This document shows positions 1-9,710 of a stretch of 64,000 nt of DNA, piece after piece. Within the stretch, counting starts at the first letter, position 1. Each line of letters opens with the position of its first letter. This DNA is from Burkholderiales bacterium (lineage in GTDB: Bacteria; Pseudomonadota; Gammaproteobacteria; Burkholderiales; Casimicrobiaceae), in assembly GCA_905339295.1 (NCBI GenBank), contig CAJPFI010000021.1:289172-353171 (forward strand). Direction: 5' to 3'. The notes beneath the pieces are model-generated. The model was not told the origin of the DNA, ran no database searches, and saw only the letters and a list, made by a program, of their open reading frames with translations. Position numbers and translations under genes: made by a program.

Positions 1-1
1 C

Positions 2-1609
2 GTGATGCTCGAGCTCGGCCAGCCGATGCACGCCTACGATGCGCGCCACCTCGACGGCGCGCTCGTCGTGCGATTCGCGCGCGCCGGCGAGACGCTCACG
101 CTGCTCAACGGAGACGTGCTCGACCTCGAGTCCGACCTGCTTCTCGTGTGCGACCAGAGGAAGCCGCTCGGACTCGCGGGAATCATGGGCGGCGAGCACT
201 CGGGCATCGCGGCGGACACGTCGACCGTGTATCTCGAGGCGGCCTGCTGGAACCCGGCCGTCGTGCAGGGCCGCATGCGGCGCCTCGGGTTCACGAGCGA
301 CGCGGGCTTCCGGTTCGAGCGCGGCGTCGATCCCATGATCGGCCCCGCGGCGATCGAACGCGCGACCGCGCTGATCCTCGGGATCTGCGGCGGCCGCGCG
401 GGCCCGCGCACCGACGCGCAGGCGGCGCTGCCGCCGCGCGCGTCGGTGCGCGTGCGCACGTCGCGCGTCGCGCGGCTGCTCGGCGTCCCGATCGTTGCCG
501 CGGACGTGGCGGACGTGTTCGCGCGACTCGACCTCGCGGCACGGCGCGACGGCGACGATTTCGACGTGACGCCGCCGACCTGGCGCTTCGACCTCGCCAT
601 CGAGGAGGACTTCGTCGAGGAGGTGGCGCGCGTTCGCGGCTACGCGTCGATCCCGGCGGCACCGGCCGCGCACGTCCAGCACATGCTCGCGCGCCCCGAG
701 TCGCGGCGCTCGCCGTTCGCGCTGCGCCGCGCGCTGGCCGCCCGCGACTGGCAGGAAGTGATCACGTTCTCGTTCGTGTCGTCGGAAGCCGAGCGCGCGA
801 TCGACCCCGAGGCGGCGCCGGTCGCCGTGCTCAACCCGATCGCCGCGCACCTCGACGTGATGCGCACCTCGCTCCTGCCCGGCCTGATCGGGACGCTGAA
901 GTCGAACGCGAGCCGGCGCGAGCCGCGCGTGCGCGTCTTCGAGGTCGGCTGCGCGTTCCGGCGCGGCGCCGACGGCATCGCCCAGCCGATCCGGGTGGGC
1001 GGTCTCGCGTGGGGCACCGCACTTCCAGAGCAATGGGGGTCGGCGCCGCGCGGCGTCGATCTCTTCGACGTCAAGGCCGACCTCGAGGCGATCGCGCACC
1101 CGCTCGGCGTGACGACGGCCGCGGCAGCGCATCCGGCGCTGCACCCGGGCCGATCGGCCGCCGTGTCGATCGGCGGCGCCGCGGCCGGGTGGCTGGGCGA
1201 GCTTCACCCGCGCCTGGTCCGGGCCTTCGAGCTCACGGGCGCCCCCGTGGTCTTCGAGGTCGGCCTCGCCGCGCTGCTCGCCCGGCCGATTCCCGCCGGC
1301 CGGGCGGCGTCGCGCCTGCCGGTCGTCCGGCGCGACCTGGCGCTCGTGATGGACGACGCCGTCCCGGTCCAGGCCGTATTGGACGCACTCGCACGCTCCG
1401 GGCCGCCGTTCGTCGTCGCGCTGCGACCGTTCGACGTCTTCCGCGGCGGTTCGCTGCCGCCTGGCAGGAAAAGCGTTGCGATTCTTGTGCTTATGCAGGA
1501 TACTGCACGTACTTTGACGGACGCCGAGATCGATGCGGCAGTGGGTTCGCTGGCGGCGGCGGCCCATCGCGAATTCGGCGCAACGCTTCGCAGCCAGGAT
1601 TCGCGATGA
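2..1609 (+). CDS. pheT: Phenylalanine--tRNA ligase beta subunit (5' partial)
   Basis: Beta subunit of the (alpha-beta)2 cytosolic enzyme that charges tRNA-Phe. The reading frame is open to the left window edge, so the N-terminal tRNA-binding/OB part is missing; about 535 residues of a usual roughly 800 are seen. Visible in order are the B3/B4 editing domain (residues 1-135, with GQPMHAYD and GIMGGEHSG), the B5 domain (about 147-215), the catalytic-like core and a C-terminal FDX-ACB anticodon-binding domain (about 440-533, with RRDLALVMD). The stop overlaps the ihfA start in an ATGA junction. The pheT-ihfA order is standard in proteobacteria, so the assignment is secure. Confidence 0.97.
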   Translation: MMLELGQPMHAYDARHLDGALVVRFARAGETLTLLNGDVLDLESDLLLVCDQRKPLGLAGIMGGEHSGIAADTSTVYLEAACWNPAVVQGRMRRLGFTSDAGFRFERGVDPMIGPAAIERATALILGICGGRAGPRTDAQAALPPRASVRVRTSRVARLLGVPIVAADVADVFARLDLAARRDGDDFDVTPPTWRFDLAIEEDFVEEVARVRGYASIPAAPAAHVQHMLARPESRRSPFALRRALAARDWQEVITFSFVSSEAERAIDPEAAPVAVLNPIAAHLDVMRTSLLPGLIGTLKSNASRREPRVRVFEVGCAFRRGADGIAQPIRVGGLAWGTALPEQWGSAPRGVDLFDVKADLEAIAHPLGVTTAAAAHPALHPGRSAAVSIGGAAAGWLGELHPRLVRAFELTGAPVVFEVGLAALLARPIPAGRAASRLPVVRRDLALVMDDAVPVQAVLDALARSGPPFVVALRPFDVFRGGSLPPGRKSVAILVLMQDTARTLTDAEIDAAVGSLAAAAHREFGATLRSQDSR

Positions 1610-1914
1610 CGCTCACCAAAGCTGAACTGGCCGACCTGCTGTTCGAGCAACTGGGCCTCAACAAGCGCGAAGCGAAGGACATGGTCGAGCGCTTCTTCGA
1701 GGAAGTGCGCATCGCGCTCGAGGCCGGCGAGAGCGTGAAGCTCTCCGGCTTCGGCAACTTCCAGTTGCGCGAGAAGCCCCAGCGACCCGGGCGCAACCCC
1801 AAGACCGGCGAGGAAATTCCGATCACGGCGCGACGCGTCGTGACGTTCCACGCCAGCCAGAAGCTGAAGGCCATGGTGGACGCCGCCGACCATGTCGGAT
1901 CTCAGCCGGGCTAG
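1606..1914 (+). CDS. ihfA: Integration host factor subunit alpha
   Basis: DNA-bending nucleoid protein of the HU/IHF family, acting as a heterodimer with IhfB in site-specific recombination, replication and sigma-54 promoters. The product is 102 residues, the normal size. It begins [10 protein letters not shown], contains the SGFGNF core segment, and has the [13 protein letters not shown] beta-arm whose proline intercalates into DNA. The ATG lies inside the last codons of pheT (4-base overlap), indicating translational coupling. The last 23 bases overlap the downstream merR-type gene. Position after pheT and length favour alpha over beta or HU. Confidence 0.97.
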   Translation: MTLTKAELADLLFEQLGLNKREAKDMVERFFEEVRIALEAGESVKLSGFGNFQLREKPQRPGRNPKTGEEIPITARRVVTFHASQKLKAMVDAADHVGSQPG

Positions 1915-2323
1915 GCCCGACCTCCCGCCGATTCCGGCGAAGCGGTACTTCACGATCGGCGAGGTCTCCGACCTCTGCGCGGTGAAGCCGCACGTGCTCC
2001 GCTACTGGGAGCAGGAGTTCACGCAACTGAAGCCGGTCAAGCGCCGCGGCAACCGGCGCTATTACCAGCATCACGAGGTGCTGCTGATCCGCCGCATCCG
2101 CGACCTGCTCTACGAGCAGGGGTTCACGATCAACGGGGCGCGCCACCGCCTCGAGCACGAGGTCGACGAGGCGCGCGCCGCCGCCGCTCGCCCGACCCCG
2201 TCGACCACGTCGGTCCCGGCACGCGCCCCTGCCGACGGGCCGGCCGCCGCGCCCGCCTCCCCTGCCGCCTTGCGGCAGGCGCTGGCGGAAATCCGGCAGC
2301 TTCTCGATCCCGGCGAGCGCTAG
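1892..2323 (+). CDS. MerR family transcriptional regulator
   Basis: A 143-residue cytoplasmic DNA-binding protein. The winged-helix MerR domain covers about residues 18-88 ([11 protein letters not shown], then LRYWEQEF and [19 protein letters not shown]), followed by an Ala/Pro-rich tail. The effector is unknown: no cysteine cluster of metal-sensing MerR proteins is seen and the tail is too short for a large ligand domain. The start ATG lies 23 bases inside ihfA, so the two are co-translated or coupled. A MerR-like gene after ihfA is a recurrent proteobacterial arrangement. Function beyond DNA binding cannot be assigned. Confidence 0.9.
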   Translation: MSDLSRARPDLPPIPAKRYFTIGEVSDLCAVKPHVLRYWEQEFTQLKPVKRRGNRRYYQHHEVLLIRRIRDLLYEQGFTINGARHRLEHEVDEARAAAARPTPSTTSVPARAPADGPAAAPASPAALRQALAEIRQLLDPGER

Positions 2324-2351
2324 CCGTCCCGGCCATGCGACACCGAACCGG

Positions 2352-2357
2352 TATAAT
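2352..2357 (+). promoter_or_regulatory. -10 element upstream of tRNA-Pro
   Basis: A perfect TATAAT lies 13 bases before the mature tRNA-Pro 5' end. No good -35 hexamer is found 16-18 bases upstream, so this is a -10-only prediction. Confidence 0.55.
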
Positions 2358-2370
2358 CGATCGTTTCGGT

Positions 2371-2447
2371 CGGGGCGTAGCGCAGCCTGGTAGCGCACCT
2401 GCATGGGGTGCAGGGGGTCGGAAGTTCGAATCTTCTCGCCCCGACCA
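2371..2447 (+). tRNA. tRNA-Pro (anticodon GGG)
   Basis: A 77-base cloverleaf: acceptor arms CGGGGCG and CGCCCCG, D-arm with GCGCAGCCTGGTAGCGC, anticodon stem CCTGC/GCAGG enclosing loop ATGGGGT with anticodon GGG, T-loop GTTCGAAT, and an encoded CCA end. It reads CCC/CCU codons. It follows the pheT-ihfA-merR cluster, as in many betaproteobacteria. Confidence 0.97.
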
Positions 2448-2582
2448 CACGGAATCGTCGCGGGGACGCGCAACGGCGGCGTCGCCGGCCCGGGCCTCCT
2501 TCGAGGCAGCCGCTCGGCACGGTTCCCGGCGCAATTATTGCTTCATTCCGTTTCCGCCGTCTCGGTGCCCGAGGGCACGACC

Positions 2583-3695
2583 ATGACGCCACCCGTTTCG
2601 CTGCGCACGGCCCCGTCGTCCGGCACCGTCTCTGAGCTCGCGTTCGCGCGGGCGCAGCGCAACACGGTCCTGATCGTCGACGACCTGTTCAGCAGCCGGC
2701 TGCTGCTCGCCGAGATCGTCCGCCAGATCGACGGCAAGCTCAATCTCGAGCTGTTCGACACACCTTCGCGTGCGCTCGAGTTCGCGCGCAACAACCGCGT
2801 CGACATCGTCCTGACCGACTACAAGCTGCCCGAGTTCGACGGCATCGAGCTCGTGAAGCAGCTTCGTTCGCTGCCGCATTGCGTCGACGTGCCGATCGTC
2901 GTGATCACCGTCGTCGACGACCGCAAGATCCGCTACGACGCGCTCGAGGCCGGCGCCACCGACTTCCTGATCAAGCCGCTCGACGAGCACGAAACGCGCG
3001 CGCGCTGCGCGAACCTGCTCGAGTTGCGCCGCCACAAGATCGTGCTCTCCGACCAGGCGCGCGTGCTGCAGTACCAGGTGGACAAGTCGGTGACCGAAAT
3101 CCACGAGCGCGAGCTCGAGACGCTGGCCAAGCTCGCGAAGGCCGGCGAGTTCCGCGACAAGACGACCGGCAACCACCTGATGCGCATGGCGCGCTACTCG
3201 GCGCTGATCGGAACCAACCTCGGACTGGGCGCCGAGACGGCGCACGTGCTCGAGGTCGCCGCGCCGATGCACGACATCGGCAAGATCGGCATCCCCGACG
3301 CGATCCTGCTCAAGGGCGGTCCGCTCTCGCGCGAGGAGGACGAGGTGATGCGCACGCACCCGCGCATCGGCTACGACATCCTGAAGGGCAGCCCGTCGAA
3401 GTACCTGTCGATGGGCGCGATCATCGCGCTCGGCCACCACGAGAAGTTCGACGGCTCGGGCTATCCGAACGGCCTGCACGGCGACGATATCCCGCTCGTC
3501 GCGCGCATCGTGGCGGTCGCCGACGTGTTCGACGCGCTCGTCTCCGAGAGGCCGTACAAGCACGCGTGGCCGCCCGCGGAAGGCGTCGACTACCTGAAGA
3601 CCCAGCGCGGCCGCCACTTCGACCCCCGCTGCGTCGACGCGTTCCTCGCCGATCCGTCGAAGGTCGACGCGATCATCAGCGAGCTGGGCGACTAG
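2583..3695 (+). CDS. Response regulator with HD-GYP phosphodiesterase output domain
   Basis: A 370-residue two-domain signalling protein. Residues about 28-145 form a receiver domain (VLIVDD, phospho-acceptor Asp79 in LTDYKLPEFDG, Lys131). Residues about 175-370 form an HD-GYP domain with the full signature (HDIGKIGIPD at 230-239, HHEKFDGSGYP at 285-295), expected to hydrolyse cyclic di-GMP. The reading frame is open further upstream through the tRNA, so the start was set at ATG 2583, which follows AGGGCACGACC. No histidine kinase is adjacent, so it is an orphan regulator. It resembles RpfG-type proteins; the input signal is unknown. Confidence 0.95.
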   Translation: MTPPVSLRTAPSSGTVSELAFARAQRNTVLIVDDLFSSRLLLAEIVRQIDGKLNLELFDTPSRALEFARNNRVDIVLTDYKLPEFDGIELVKQLRSLPHCVDVPIVVITVVDDRKIRYDALEAGATDFLIKPLDEHETRARCANLLELRRHKIVLSDQARVLQYQVDKSVTEIHERELETLAKLAKAGEFRDKTTGNHLMRMARYSALIGTNLGLGAETAHVLEVAAPMHDIGKIGIPDAILLKGGPLSREEDEVMRTHPRIGYDILKGSPSKYLSMGAIIALGHHEKFDGSGYPNGLHGDDIPLVARIVAVADVFDALVSERPYKHAWPPAEGVDYLKTQRGRHFDPRCVDAFLADPSKVDAIISELGD

Positions 3696-3698
3696 CGG

Positions 3699-3714
3699 CG
3701 TCGCTTCGGCGGCG
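3699..3714. terminator. Short UUCG-loop hairpin after the HD-GYP gene
   Basis: CGTCGC, TTCG loop, GCGGCG gives a 6-bp stem four bases past the stop codon, between two convergent genes. There is no T-tract, so termination is only suggested. The remaining bases to 3873 show nothing recognisable. Confidence 0.35.
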
Positions 3715-3873
3715 AGGGGCCCCGGCCGCACTGCGGACGGGGATCGACGCCGAGAGCCTGCGATCGCCGCCAGCGGCCGACACGCAACCTCGCGCAATCC
3801 ATCGGACGATCGACGAGGCCGGCGGCCAAACGAGTCGGCGCATCCTGCCGCCTCCCGTCACGATGCACTCGCG

Positions 3874-6027
3874 TCATCCGGTGCGCGCGGCAACGCTGAC
3901 CTCGTTGCCGCGCGACGCCAGACGCACCACGCGATCGGCCGTCAACGTCGGCGGCACGACGTGGCTCACCGCAACGATCGTCGTCTTTCCCCTGAGCGAC
4001 GTGATCGTCGCGCCGATCTCCGCGGCCGCGACGGCGTCGAGCTGGCTCATCGGCTCGTCGAGCAGCAGCATGCGCGGCGAGCGCATGAGCGCGCGGGCGA
4101 GCGCCAGACGCTGCTTCTGGCCGCCGGACAGTCCGATGCCGCGCTCGCCCAGCCGCGTGCGGTAGCCGTCGGGCAGCGCCTCGATCGCGTCGTGGACGCC
4201 GGCCAGCCGGCAGGCGCGCTCGACGTCGCCTTGCGACGCGTGCGGCTCGCCGACCAGCAGGTTGTCCAGCACCGTGCCGGCGAACAGTACGGTTTCCTGC
4301 GGCACGATGCCGAGCGCGCCGCGCAACTCGTCCGCCGCGAGCGCGCGCGTGTCGCGCCCGTCCAGCCGCACGCTCCCTTCGCCGGGAAACGCGAATCCGG
4401 CGGCGAGCCGGCACAGCGTGCTCTTGCCGCAGCCGGAAGGCCCGGTGATCACGACGCACTCGCCCGGCGCGACGTCGAGGTCGATGCCGCGCAGGAGCCA
4501 CGGTCCCTCGCCATGGCGGAACCCCAGTCCCGTGAACGAGAGCGCGGCCGGACCGCGCCGCGCCGGCGCCGCGCCGGACCGCGGCTCGACCGGCACGTCC
4601 ATGATGTCGGCCAGCCGACGCACCGCGATGGCCGCCTGCTGGAACTGCTGCCACAGTCCCGCGAGGCGCATTACCGGCTGCGACACGCGCGAGGCGAACA
4701 TCTGGAACGCGACCAGCATGCCGATCGTGAAGTCGCCGCCGCGCATCACCAGCCACGCCCCCATGCACAGGATCGTCGCCGAGAGCGCCTGCTCGAGCGC
4801 GCCCGCGGCCGACTGGTACCCGTTGGCCAGCTGGCGCGTGGCGAACGTGGCGCGCAGGTACGGTGCCAGCGCGTCGTCGTAGCGGCGCGAGAACGCCGAT
4901 TCCAGTTCGAGCGACTTCACCGTCTCGATGCCGCCGACCGATTCGGTGGCCAGCGCCTGAGTCCGCGCGCCGGCGAGGAACTGCTCGTTCAGGCGCCTCT
5001 GCAGCGGCGGCGCCACGGCGAGCGAAAGGAACGCCATCGCGGCGATCGCTGCGAGCGCGATCACGGTGAGCGGCAAGCTGTAGAACGCCATCACGACGAC
5101 GAAGACGAACGCGAACGGCACGTCGAGGGCGACGGTCACCGCCGCGCCGGACAGGAATTCGCGCACGGTCTCGACGCCGTTCAGCCGGGCGACGAGCACG
5201 CCGACCGGCCGGCGCTCGAAGTATCCGAGCGGGACGCGCAGCAGGTGCGCGTATACGCGCGAACCCAGCACCGCGTCGACGCGCGTGCCGGTGTGCGTGA
5301 CGAGGTACTGGCGAAGCCAGGACAGCGCGGCGGAGAACGCGATCAGGAGCGCCAGCGCAGCGCCGACCACCGCGAGCGTTCCGGTCGCCCGATGGACGAT
5401 CACCTTGTCGATGACCACCTGGCTCGCGAGCGGCAGCGCGAGCGCGACGACGTGGAGCGCGAGCGATGCGGCGAGCACGTCGCGCACGACCTCGCGATGG
5501 CGCGCCAGCTCGACGAAGACCGTGCGGAAACCGAAGGCCGCCTCGCGGCCGTCGGCGGGATCCGCGCACGCGTCGTCGGCGCGCGGACGCACGAGGACCG
5601 CCACGCCTGTCGCCTGCGCCGCGCAGGCCTCGGGCGCGGCCTCGGTGGCGGTGCGCGATCCCGCCCGGAACCAGACGATGCGGTCGGCCGACGCGGCGAC
5701 GACGAGCGCGGGCCGCACGGCGGGGAGCGGCGGTGCGGGCGCGTGCGGGACGACCCCGGCATCGATCCCGCCGGCGCGCAACAGCGCGATGCAGGGCAGC
5801 GTCAGCCGCGCCAGCGCGTCGACGCCGACGCGCGCCACGCGCACCTCGAATCCGGCGTCGCGCAGGCCCTCGACCAGCGTGACGAGCGTATGCGGCGACG
5901 GCGTGCGGCGAGCGTAGGCGGCGGCGTCGAACGGCCGGCGATGCAGGTTGCACAGACTGCCGATCGCCCAAAGCACGTCGCCTGCGGCGAGCGGCGTGTC
6001 GTCCCGCGCGGAAGGCTCGTCGCGCAT
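3874..6027 (-). CDS. Type I secretion ABC exporter with degenerate C39-like domain
   Basis: A 717-residue inner-membrane transporter of the HlyB class that should export the RTX protein encoded upstream. Residues 1-150 form a C39-peptidase-like domain lacking the catalytic cysteine signature, so it probably docks rather than cleaves substrate. Residues about 180-450 are the transmembrane domain. The nucleotide-binding domain has Walker A GPSGCGKST (529-537), signature LSGGQKQR (633-640), Walker B MLLLDE (653-658) and switch His689. It is the third gene of a minus-strand set, 207 bases after the HlyD-like gene. A TolC-type outer-membrane partner is absent from the window. Confidence 0.93.
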   Translation of the reverse strand: MRDEPSARDDTPLAAGDVLWAIGSLCNLHRRPFDAAAYARRTPSPHTLVTLVEGLRDAGFEVRVARVGVDALARLTLPCIALLRAGGIDAGVVPHAPAPPLPAVRPALVVAASADRIVWFRAGSRTATEAAPEACAAQATGVAVLVRPRADDACADPADGREAAFGFRTVFVELARHREVVRDVLAASLALHVVALALPLASQVVIDKVIVHRATGTLAVVGAALALLIAFSAALSWLRQYLVTHTGTRVDAVLGSRVYAHLLRVPLGYFERRPVGVLVARLNGVETVREFLSGAAVTVALDVPFAFVFVVVMAFYSLPLTVIALAAIAAMAFLSLAVAPPLQRRLNEQFLAGARTQALATESVGGIETVKSLELESAFSRRYDDALAPYLRATFATRQLANGYQSAAGALEQALSATILCMGAWLVMRGGDFTIGMLVAFQMFASRVSQPVMRLAGLWQQFQQAAIAVRRLADIMDVPVEPRSGAAPARRGPAALSFTGLGFRHGEGPWLLRGIDLDVAPGECVVITGPSGCGKSTLCRLAAGFAFPGEGSVRLDGRDTRALAADELRGALGIVPQETVLFAGTVLDNLLVGEPHASQGDVERACRLAGVHDAIEALPDGYRTRLGERGIGLSGGQKQRLALARALMRSPRMLLLDEPMSQLDAVAAAEIGATITSLRGKTTIVAVSHVVPPTLTADRVVRLASRGNEVSVAARTG

Positions 6028-6119
6028 CGTCGCCCGATCGCCGGATCAGGCGTCCCGGTGCCCCTGGCGGGGACGGGACCGGCCGGCGCGCAGCGCACGA
6101 GGCGCCGACGGGGCCGTCA

Positions 6120-6143
6120 GTGCCCTGAGGCCGCGCAGGGCAC
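6120..6143. repeat. 8-bp perfect stem-loop in the adaptor/exporter gap
   Basis: GTGCCCTG and CAGGGCAC enclose an 8-base loop inside the 207-base gap between the adaptor and exporter genes. It could be a processing or attenuation structure. Nothing else was recognised in the gap. Confidence 0.4.
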
Positions 6144-6234
6144 GCCGGCGGCCCCCCGCGTGCCGGCGATCGCCGCGATCCACCGTGCGATCCTGCGGCG
6201 CGACGCGTCGGCGTCCGTGTGCCAGCACGCCCGC

Positions 6235-7584
6235 TCAGCGCTCGCGCGCCGCCTCGTGCCAGGCCTTCTGAAGCGGGGACAGCAGGTACTCGATCACGCG
6301 CCTCTCGCCCAGCCGGATCTCGGCGCTCACCTGCATGCCGGACGCGAGGACCAGCGCCAGGTCCGCGTTGCGCAGCAACTGGCCGTCGAGCGCGATGCGT
6401 GCGCGGTAGCCGGACGGCGCGGCATCGGGCATCCGGTCCCGCGCCGGCTCGGTCGCGTCCGCCGCGACGTGCACGACGCGGCCGTCGACGGTGCCGTACT
6501 TCTGGAACGGATAGGCCGCGAGCTTCACGCGCGACGCCTGGCCGACCCGGACGAATCCGGCGTCCTCGTGCCGCACGATCACGTCGGCGACGAGCTCCTC
6601 GCCGGCGGGAACGAGCGTGACGAGCGGCGTGCCCGCGCCGACGACCGCTCCCGGGCTGTGTGTCGCGACGTCCTTGACGACGCCGGCGGACGGCGCGCGC
6701 AGCTCGACCTGCTCCGCGCGGTGGAGCTGTCTCGCGAGCGCTTCGCCGATGCGCCCGAACTCACCGTCGGCCTGCGCGCGTTCCGCCCGTAGCTGCGCGC
6801 GGTACGCGGACGACACCTGCGCGAGGCGGCGGCGCGCCTGCGTCAGCGCGGCCTCGACCCCGGCGACGACGTGCCGCTGCGCGGCGAGATCCTGCGTCTT
6901 CTCGATGTGCTCGCGCTCACGCTCGAGCGCCGAGAGTTCGCTCACGAACCCGTCGGCTCGCAGCCCGGCGTAGCGCTCTGCCGCCGAGCGCACGATCGGC
7001 AGGACGCGCTCCAGCTTGCGTTCCGACGCGCGCGCGGCGGCGAGCTCCTGCACGAGCCGATCGACCGCCGCCGTCTCGTGCGCGACCGCATCGAGATACG
7101 CGCGGCGATTCGCGTGATAGAGCGCGAGCGCGGCCGCGTGCGCGTCGACGGCGTCGTCGGGCCTGCGGTCGGGCGGGACGGCGTCGAGCTCGGCGTCGAT
7201 GCGCCGCAGCTGCAGGTCGCGGCGCTGGAGCTCCGCGCGCAGCGCGCGGGTCTCCGACTCCGCCAGCACGGCGTCGAGCCGCACGAGCAGCTCTCCGGCG
7301 AGGACCGAGGCGCCCTCCGCGACGAGAACCTCGCGCACGACGCCGGCGTCCGGCGGCTGGACGATCCGGAGTTGCGTGCGTGGCGCGAGCCGCCCCTCGG
7401 CCACGACGACCACGTCGAGCCTGCCGAGCCAGGTCCATGCGACGGCGCAGGCGAGGAGCGCCAGGAGCGCGTGCAGCAGCCGGCGCCGTCCCGGCGACGC
7501 CGGCGTGTTCTCGATGCGCTGCCAACCCGGCGCGAACGTGGTCGCTTCGTCGCCGGCACGATGCATGAGGACGGCGCCGGGCAT
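6235..7584 (-). CDS. HlyD family type I secretion periplasmic adaptor
   Basis: A 449-residue membrane-fusion protein linking the ABC exporter to an outer-membrane channel. It has a cytoplasmic N-terminus, one transmembrane helix (about residues 36-54), a split biotinyl-lipoyl domain (QPPDAGVVREVLVAEG and, later, LRAPSAGVVKDVATH), a long intervening Ala/Arg/Glu-rich coiled coil (about 100-290), and a C-terminal beta-barrel region ending near GERRVIEYLLSPL. Length and ending are typical of HlyD/PrtE proteins. The chosen ATG (7584) may be replaced by the in-frame ATG at 7566. It lies 66 bases after the RTX gene, consistent with one transcript. Confidence 0.92.
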   Translation of the reverse strand: MPGAVLMHRAGDEATTFAPGWQRIENTPASPGRRRLLHALLALLACAVAWTWLGRLDVVVVAEGRLAPRTQLRIVQPPDAGVVREVLVAEGASVLAGELLVRLDAVLAESETRALRAELQRRDLQLRRIDAELDAVPPDRRPDDAVDAHAAALALYHANRRAYLDAVAHETAAVDRLVQELAAARASERKLERVLPIVRSAAERYAGLRADGFVSELSALEREREHIEKTQDLAAQRHVVAGVEAALTQARRRLAQVSSAYRAQLRAERAQADGEFGRIGEALARQLHRAEQVELRAPSAGVVKDVATHSPGAVVGAGTPLVTLVPAGEELVADVIVRHEDAGFVRVGQASRVKLAAYPFQKYGTVDGRVVHVAADATEPARDRMPDAAPSGYRARIALDGQLLRNADLALVLASGMQVSAEIRLGERRVIEYLLSPLQKAWHEAARER

Positions 7585-7650
7585 CGCGTCACCGCGCCGG
7601 TCGCATGCCGCGCGCTCCGATCGCCGGCATCGCGTGTCCGACGTCGTGCG

Positions 7651-9633
7651 CTACCGTGCCGGACGCGTCGGGGCGTCAGGCGGCGCGAGACCGGGCGGCC
7701 AGTCGTCGATCCACGACCACGCTGGCGCCAGGCCCCCGGACGCAACGGCCTCGCCGCCATCGTGTGCCCCGGCGTGATCGGCGAGCGCGCCGGCGACCTC
7801 GGCCGCGCACACCGCGTCGGGCCCTGCCCCGGTCGACGGAAGTGGCGCGACATCCGGCGGAGCGCTCGCCGCGCGCAACGCGCGCGACCAGTCGGCGATG
7901 TCGAGCGGTCGAACCGATTCCCTGTCCGCACGATACGCGCCGCCGGTCCCTTGCGCGGCCCGATCCGCGGCCGCGACGCCCGATGCGCCGTCGATCCATG
8001 ACGCGATCCCGTTCGACGGCGGCGCGCCCGGACCCCACCCCGATTCGTTCCCGGGCTCGCGCTCCCCGTCCGCGCGCCACTCCGCCGCCCGCTCGACTCT
8101 CGGCCTCACCTGCGGGGCGACCGCGGACGCGGCACTGCCGAGCACGCTTTCGCCGCCGGGCGCCATGTCGTCGGACCAGGAGATCCGCGGCTTCAAGCGA
8201 GGCAGCGGCGCGCTGACGACATCGTTCGGCGCACCGGCGGCCGCTTCCGGCGCGCCGGACAGGTCGATGCCCAGCATTCCCTCGCGCCAGTCGCGAATGC
8301 GAATCTCGCCGGTGCCGGCGCCGTCGCCATCCCGCACGCCGGTCCGGATGATCAGCGTCGTGCCGCCGGCGCCGTCGTCGTGCGTCAGGTAGCTGACGTG
8401 CGCGCCGTCGTCGCCTGCCGGACCGGTCAGGCGCTCGCCGTCGAGCCGGATCTCGCCCGATCCGTCCGCGTCGACGACGAGGTCGCGGCCATCGCCGCTC
8501 GAGAACGCGTAGACGTCGTGCCCGTCGCCGCCAGCGAGCATGTCGTCGCCGCGACCGCCGTCCAGCGTGTCGTCGCCCGAGCCGGCGTCGAGCACGTCGC
8601 CGCCCTCGCCTCCCGCGAGATCGTCCGCGCCCGCGCCGCCATCGACGCGATCGCGGCCGCGGTCGCCCGACAGGATGTCGTCGCCGTGCGCGCCCTCGAC
8701 CAGGTCGTCCCCGTCGCCGCCGCGCAGCGCGTCGGCGCCGTCGCCGCCGTGCAATCGGTCGGTCGTCGCGCCTCCGTCGACGAGGTCGCCGCCGTCCCGC
8801 GCGAACACCACCTGGGCGACATCGCCACGGTCGTCGCCGACGACGACCGGCCCATCGTCGGGCCGCGACCGATCGACGAAGCGCCATGCGCCGTCGACGT
8901 CGCGTGCCGCGTGCGGATCGTCGGCGAGCGCCTGCCGCCACGCCAGGAGCTTGGCACGGTCGTCGATCCACGCGTCGCTCACGAGCGCCTCGCCGGTGGC
9001 CGGGTCGAAGCGCGACCGCGCGGCGGCCCCGCCGCCGGTGACGTCCGCGAACGCGAACGCGTCGAGCGCCGCCAGCGCGCCCAGCACGCCGGGATCCGCT
9101 CGCGCGCGCCGGGCGAGTTCGACGCTGCCGAGCGACGCCAGCGACACGAGCGTCGCGCGCGTGCCGTTGCGCTCGATCGCCGCGCCCAACGCACCGGTGT
9201 CGTCCGCCTCGGAGCCGCCCGCCGGCCCGCCGGTCACCGTTCGCCACACGAGACCTGCGATACGCGACGCTCGCGACGCATCGTCGTCGCCCGCCGACCG
9301 CCACCATGCGTCGAACGTCGCGTCGTCGAGCGACGGGTCCATGCGCCGGACGAGCGAAAGGTACGCGGTGCGCGGATCCGGGGAATCGCCGGACGCGCCG
9401 TCGCCGGCGTCGTCCGGGGCGAAGTCGTCGGATGCAGGCGGCGACGGCGCGTCCTGCGCGATGCCGCCCGAGACCGCGCCCGCCGGCAGCCATCCGGGAG
9501 GCGCGCCGGCGGGCGGCGAGATGGAACCGCTGCGCAGCCCCGCGACGATGTGTTCGAGCGTGAAGCCCAGCCACGACGCGACGACGTAGGGAATCGGGGG
9601 TACCGCGGTCGTCGCGGGGGCGGTCGAGGTCAT
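7651..9633 (-). CDS. RTX calcium-binding protein, probable type I secretion cargo
   Basis: A 660-residue, very acidic protein with no signal peptide. Residues about 296-377 contain nine or ten RTX nonapeptides of the GGxGxDxLx type (for example GGDGADALR, GGDGDDLVE, GGRGDDMLA) that fold on calcium outside the cell. Residues about 150-260 and 375-460 resemble the segments flanking RTX repeats in large betaproteobacterial RTX hydrolases, but no hydrolase domain is recognised. The tail (460-660) is low complexity with recurring tryptophan motifs (SWSDD, SWIDG, SWIDD). The ATG follows a good AAGGAG site. Adjacent export genes make it the likely substrate; its activity is unknown. Confidence 0.88.
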   Translation of the reverse strand: MTSTAPATTAVPPIPYVVASWLGFTLEHIVAGLRSGSISPPAGAPPGWLPAGAVSGGIAQDAPSPPASDDFAPDDAGDGASGDSPDPRTAYLSLVRRMDPSLDDATFDAWWRSAGDDDASRASRIAGLVWRTVTGGPAGGSEADDTGALGAAIERNGTRATLVSLASLGSVELARRARADPGVLGALAALDAFAFADVTGGGAAARSRFDPATGEALVSDAWIDDRAKLLAWRQALADDPHAARDVDGAWRFVDRSRPDDGPVVVGDDRGDVAQVVFARDGGDLVDGGATTDRLHGGDGADALRGGDGDDLVEGAHGDDILSGDRGRDRVDGGAGADDLAGGEGGDVLDAGSGDDTLDGGRGDDMLAGGDGHDVYAFSSGDGRDLVVDADGSGEIRLDGERLTGPAGDDGAHVSYLTHDDGAGGTTLIIRTGVRDGDGAGTGEIRIRDWREGMLGIDLSGAPEAAAGAPNDVVSAPLPRLKPRISWSDDMAPGGESVLGSAASAVAPQVRPRVERAAEWRADGEREPGNESGWGPGAPPSNGIASWIDGASGVAAADRAAQGTGGAYRADRESVRPLDIADWSRALRAASAPPDVAPLPSTGAGPDAVCAAEVAGALADHAGAHDGGEAVASGGLAPAWSWIDDWPPGLAPPDAPTRPAR

Positions 9634-9680
9634 GGCGCGCTCCTTGCGGCGACTCGCGAGTCGCGCTCGCCGGTGACGCC

Positions 9681-9709
9681 AAGCTAGGTGGCAAGCGCGC
9701 CGGCGTCAA
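9681..9709 (-). promoter_or_regulatory. Predicted sigma-70 promoter of the RTX secretion operon
   Basis: On the minus strand TTGACG (9704-9709) and TAGCTT (9681-9686) are separated by exactly 17 bases, about 48 bases before the RTX start codon. No competing promoter was seen in front of the adaptor gene. Confidence 0.55.
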
Positions 9710-9710
9710 T

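Noticed and set aside
8520..8790. Periodic GC-rich sequence considered as DNA tandem repeat or CRISPR-like array
   Set aside because: The roughly 27-base period is the RTX nonapeptide coding repeat; no spacers and the frame is intact.
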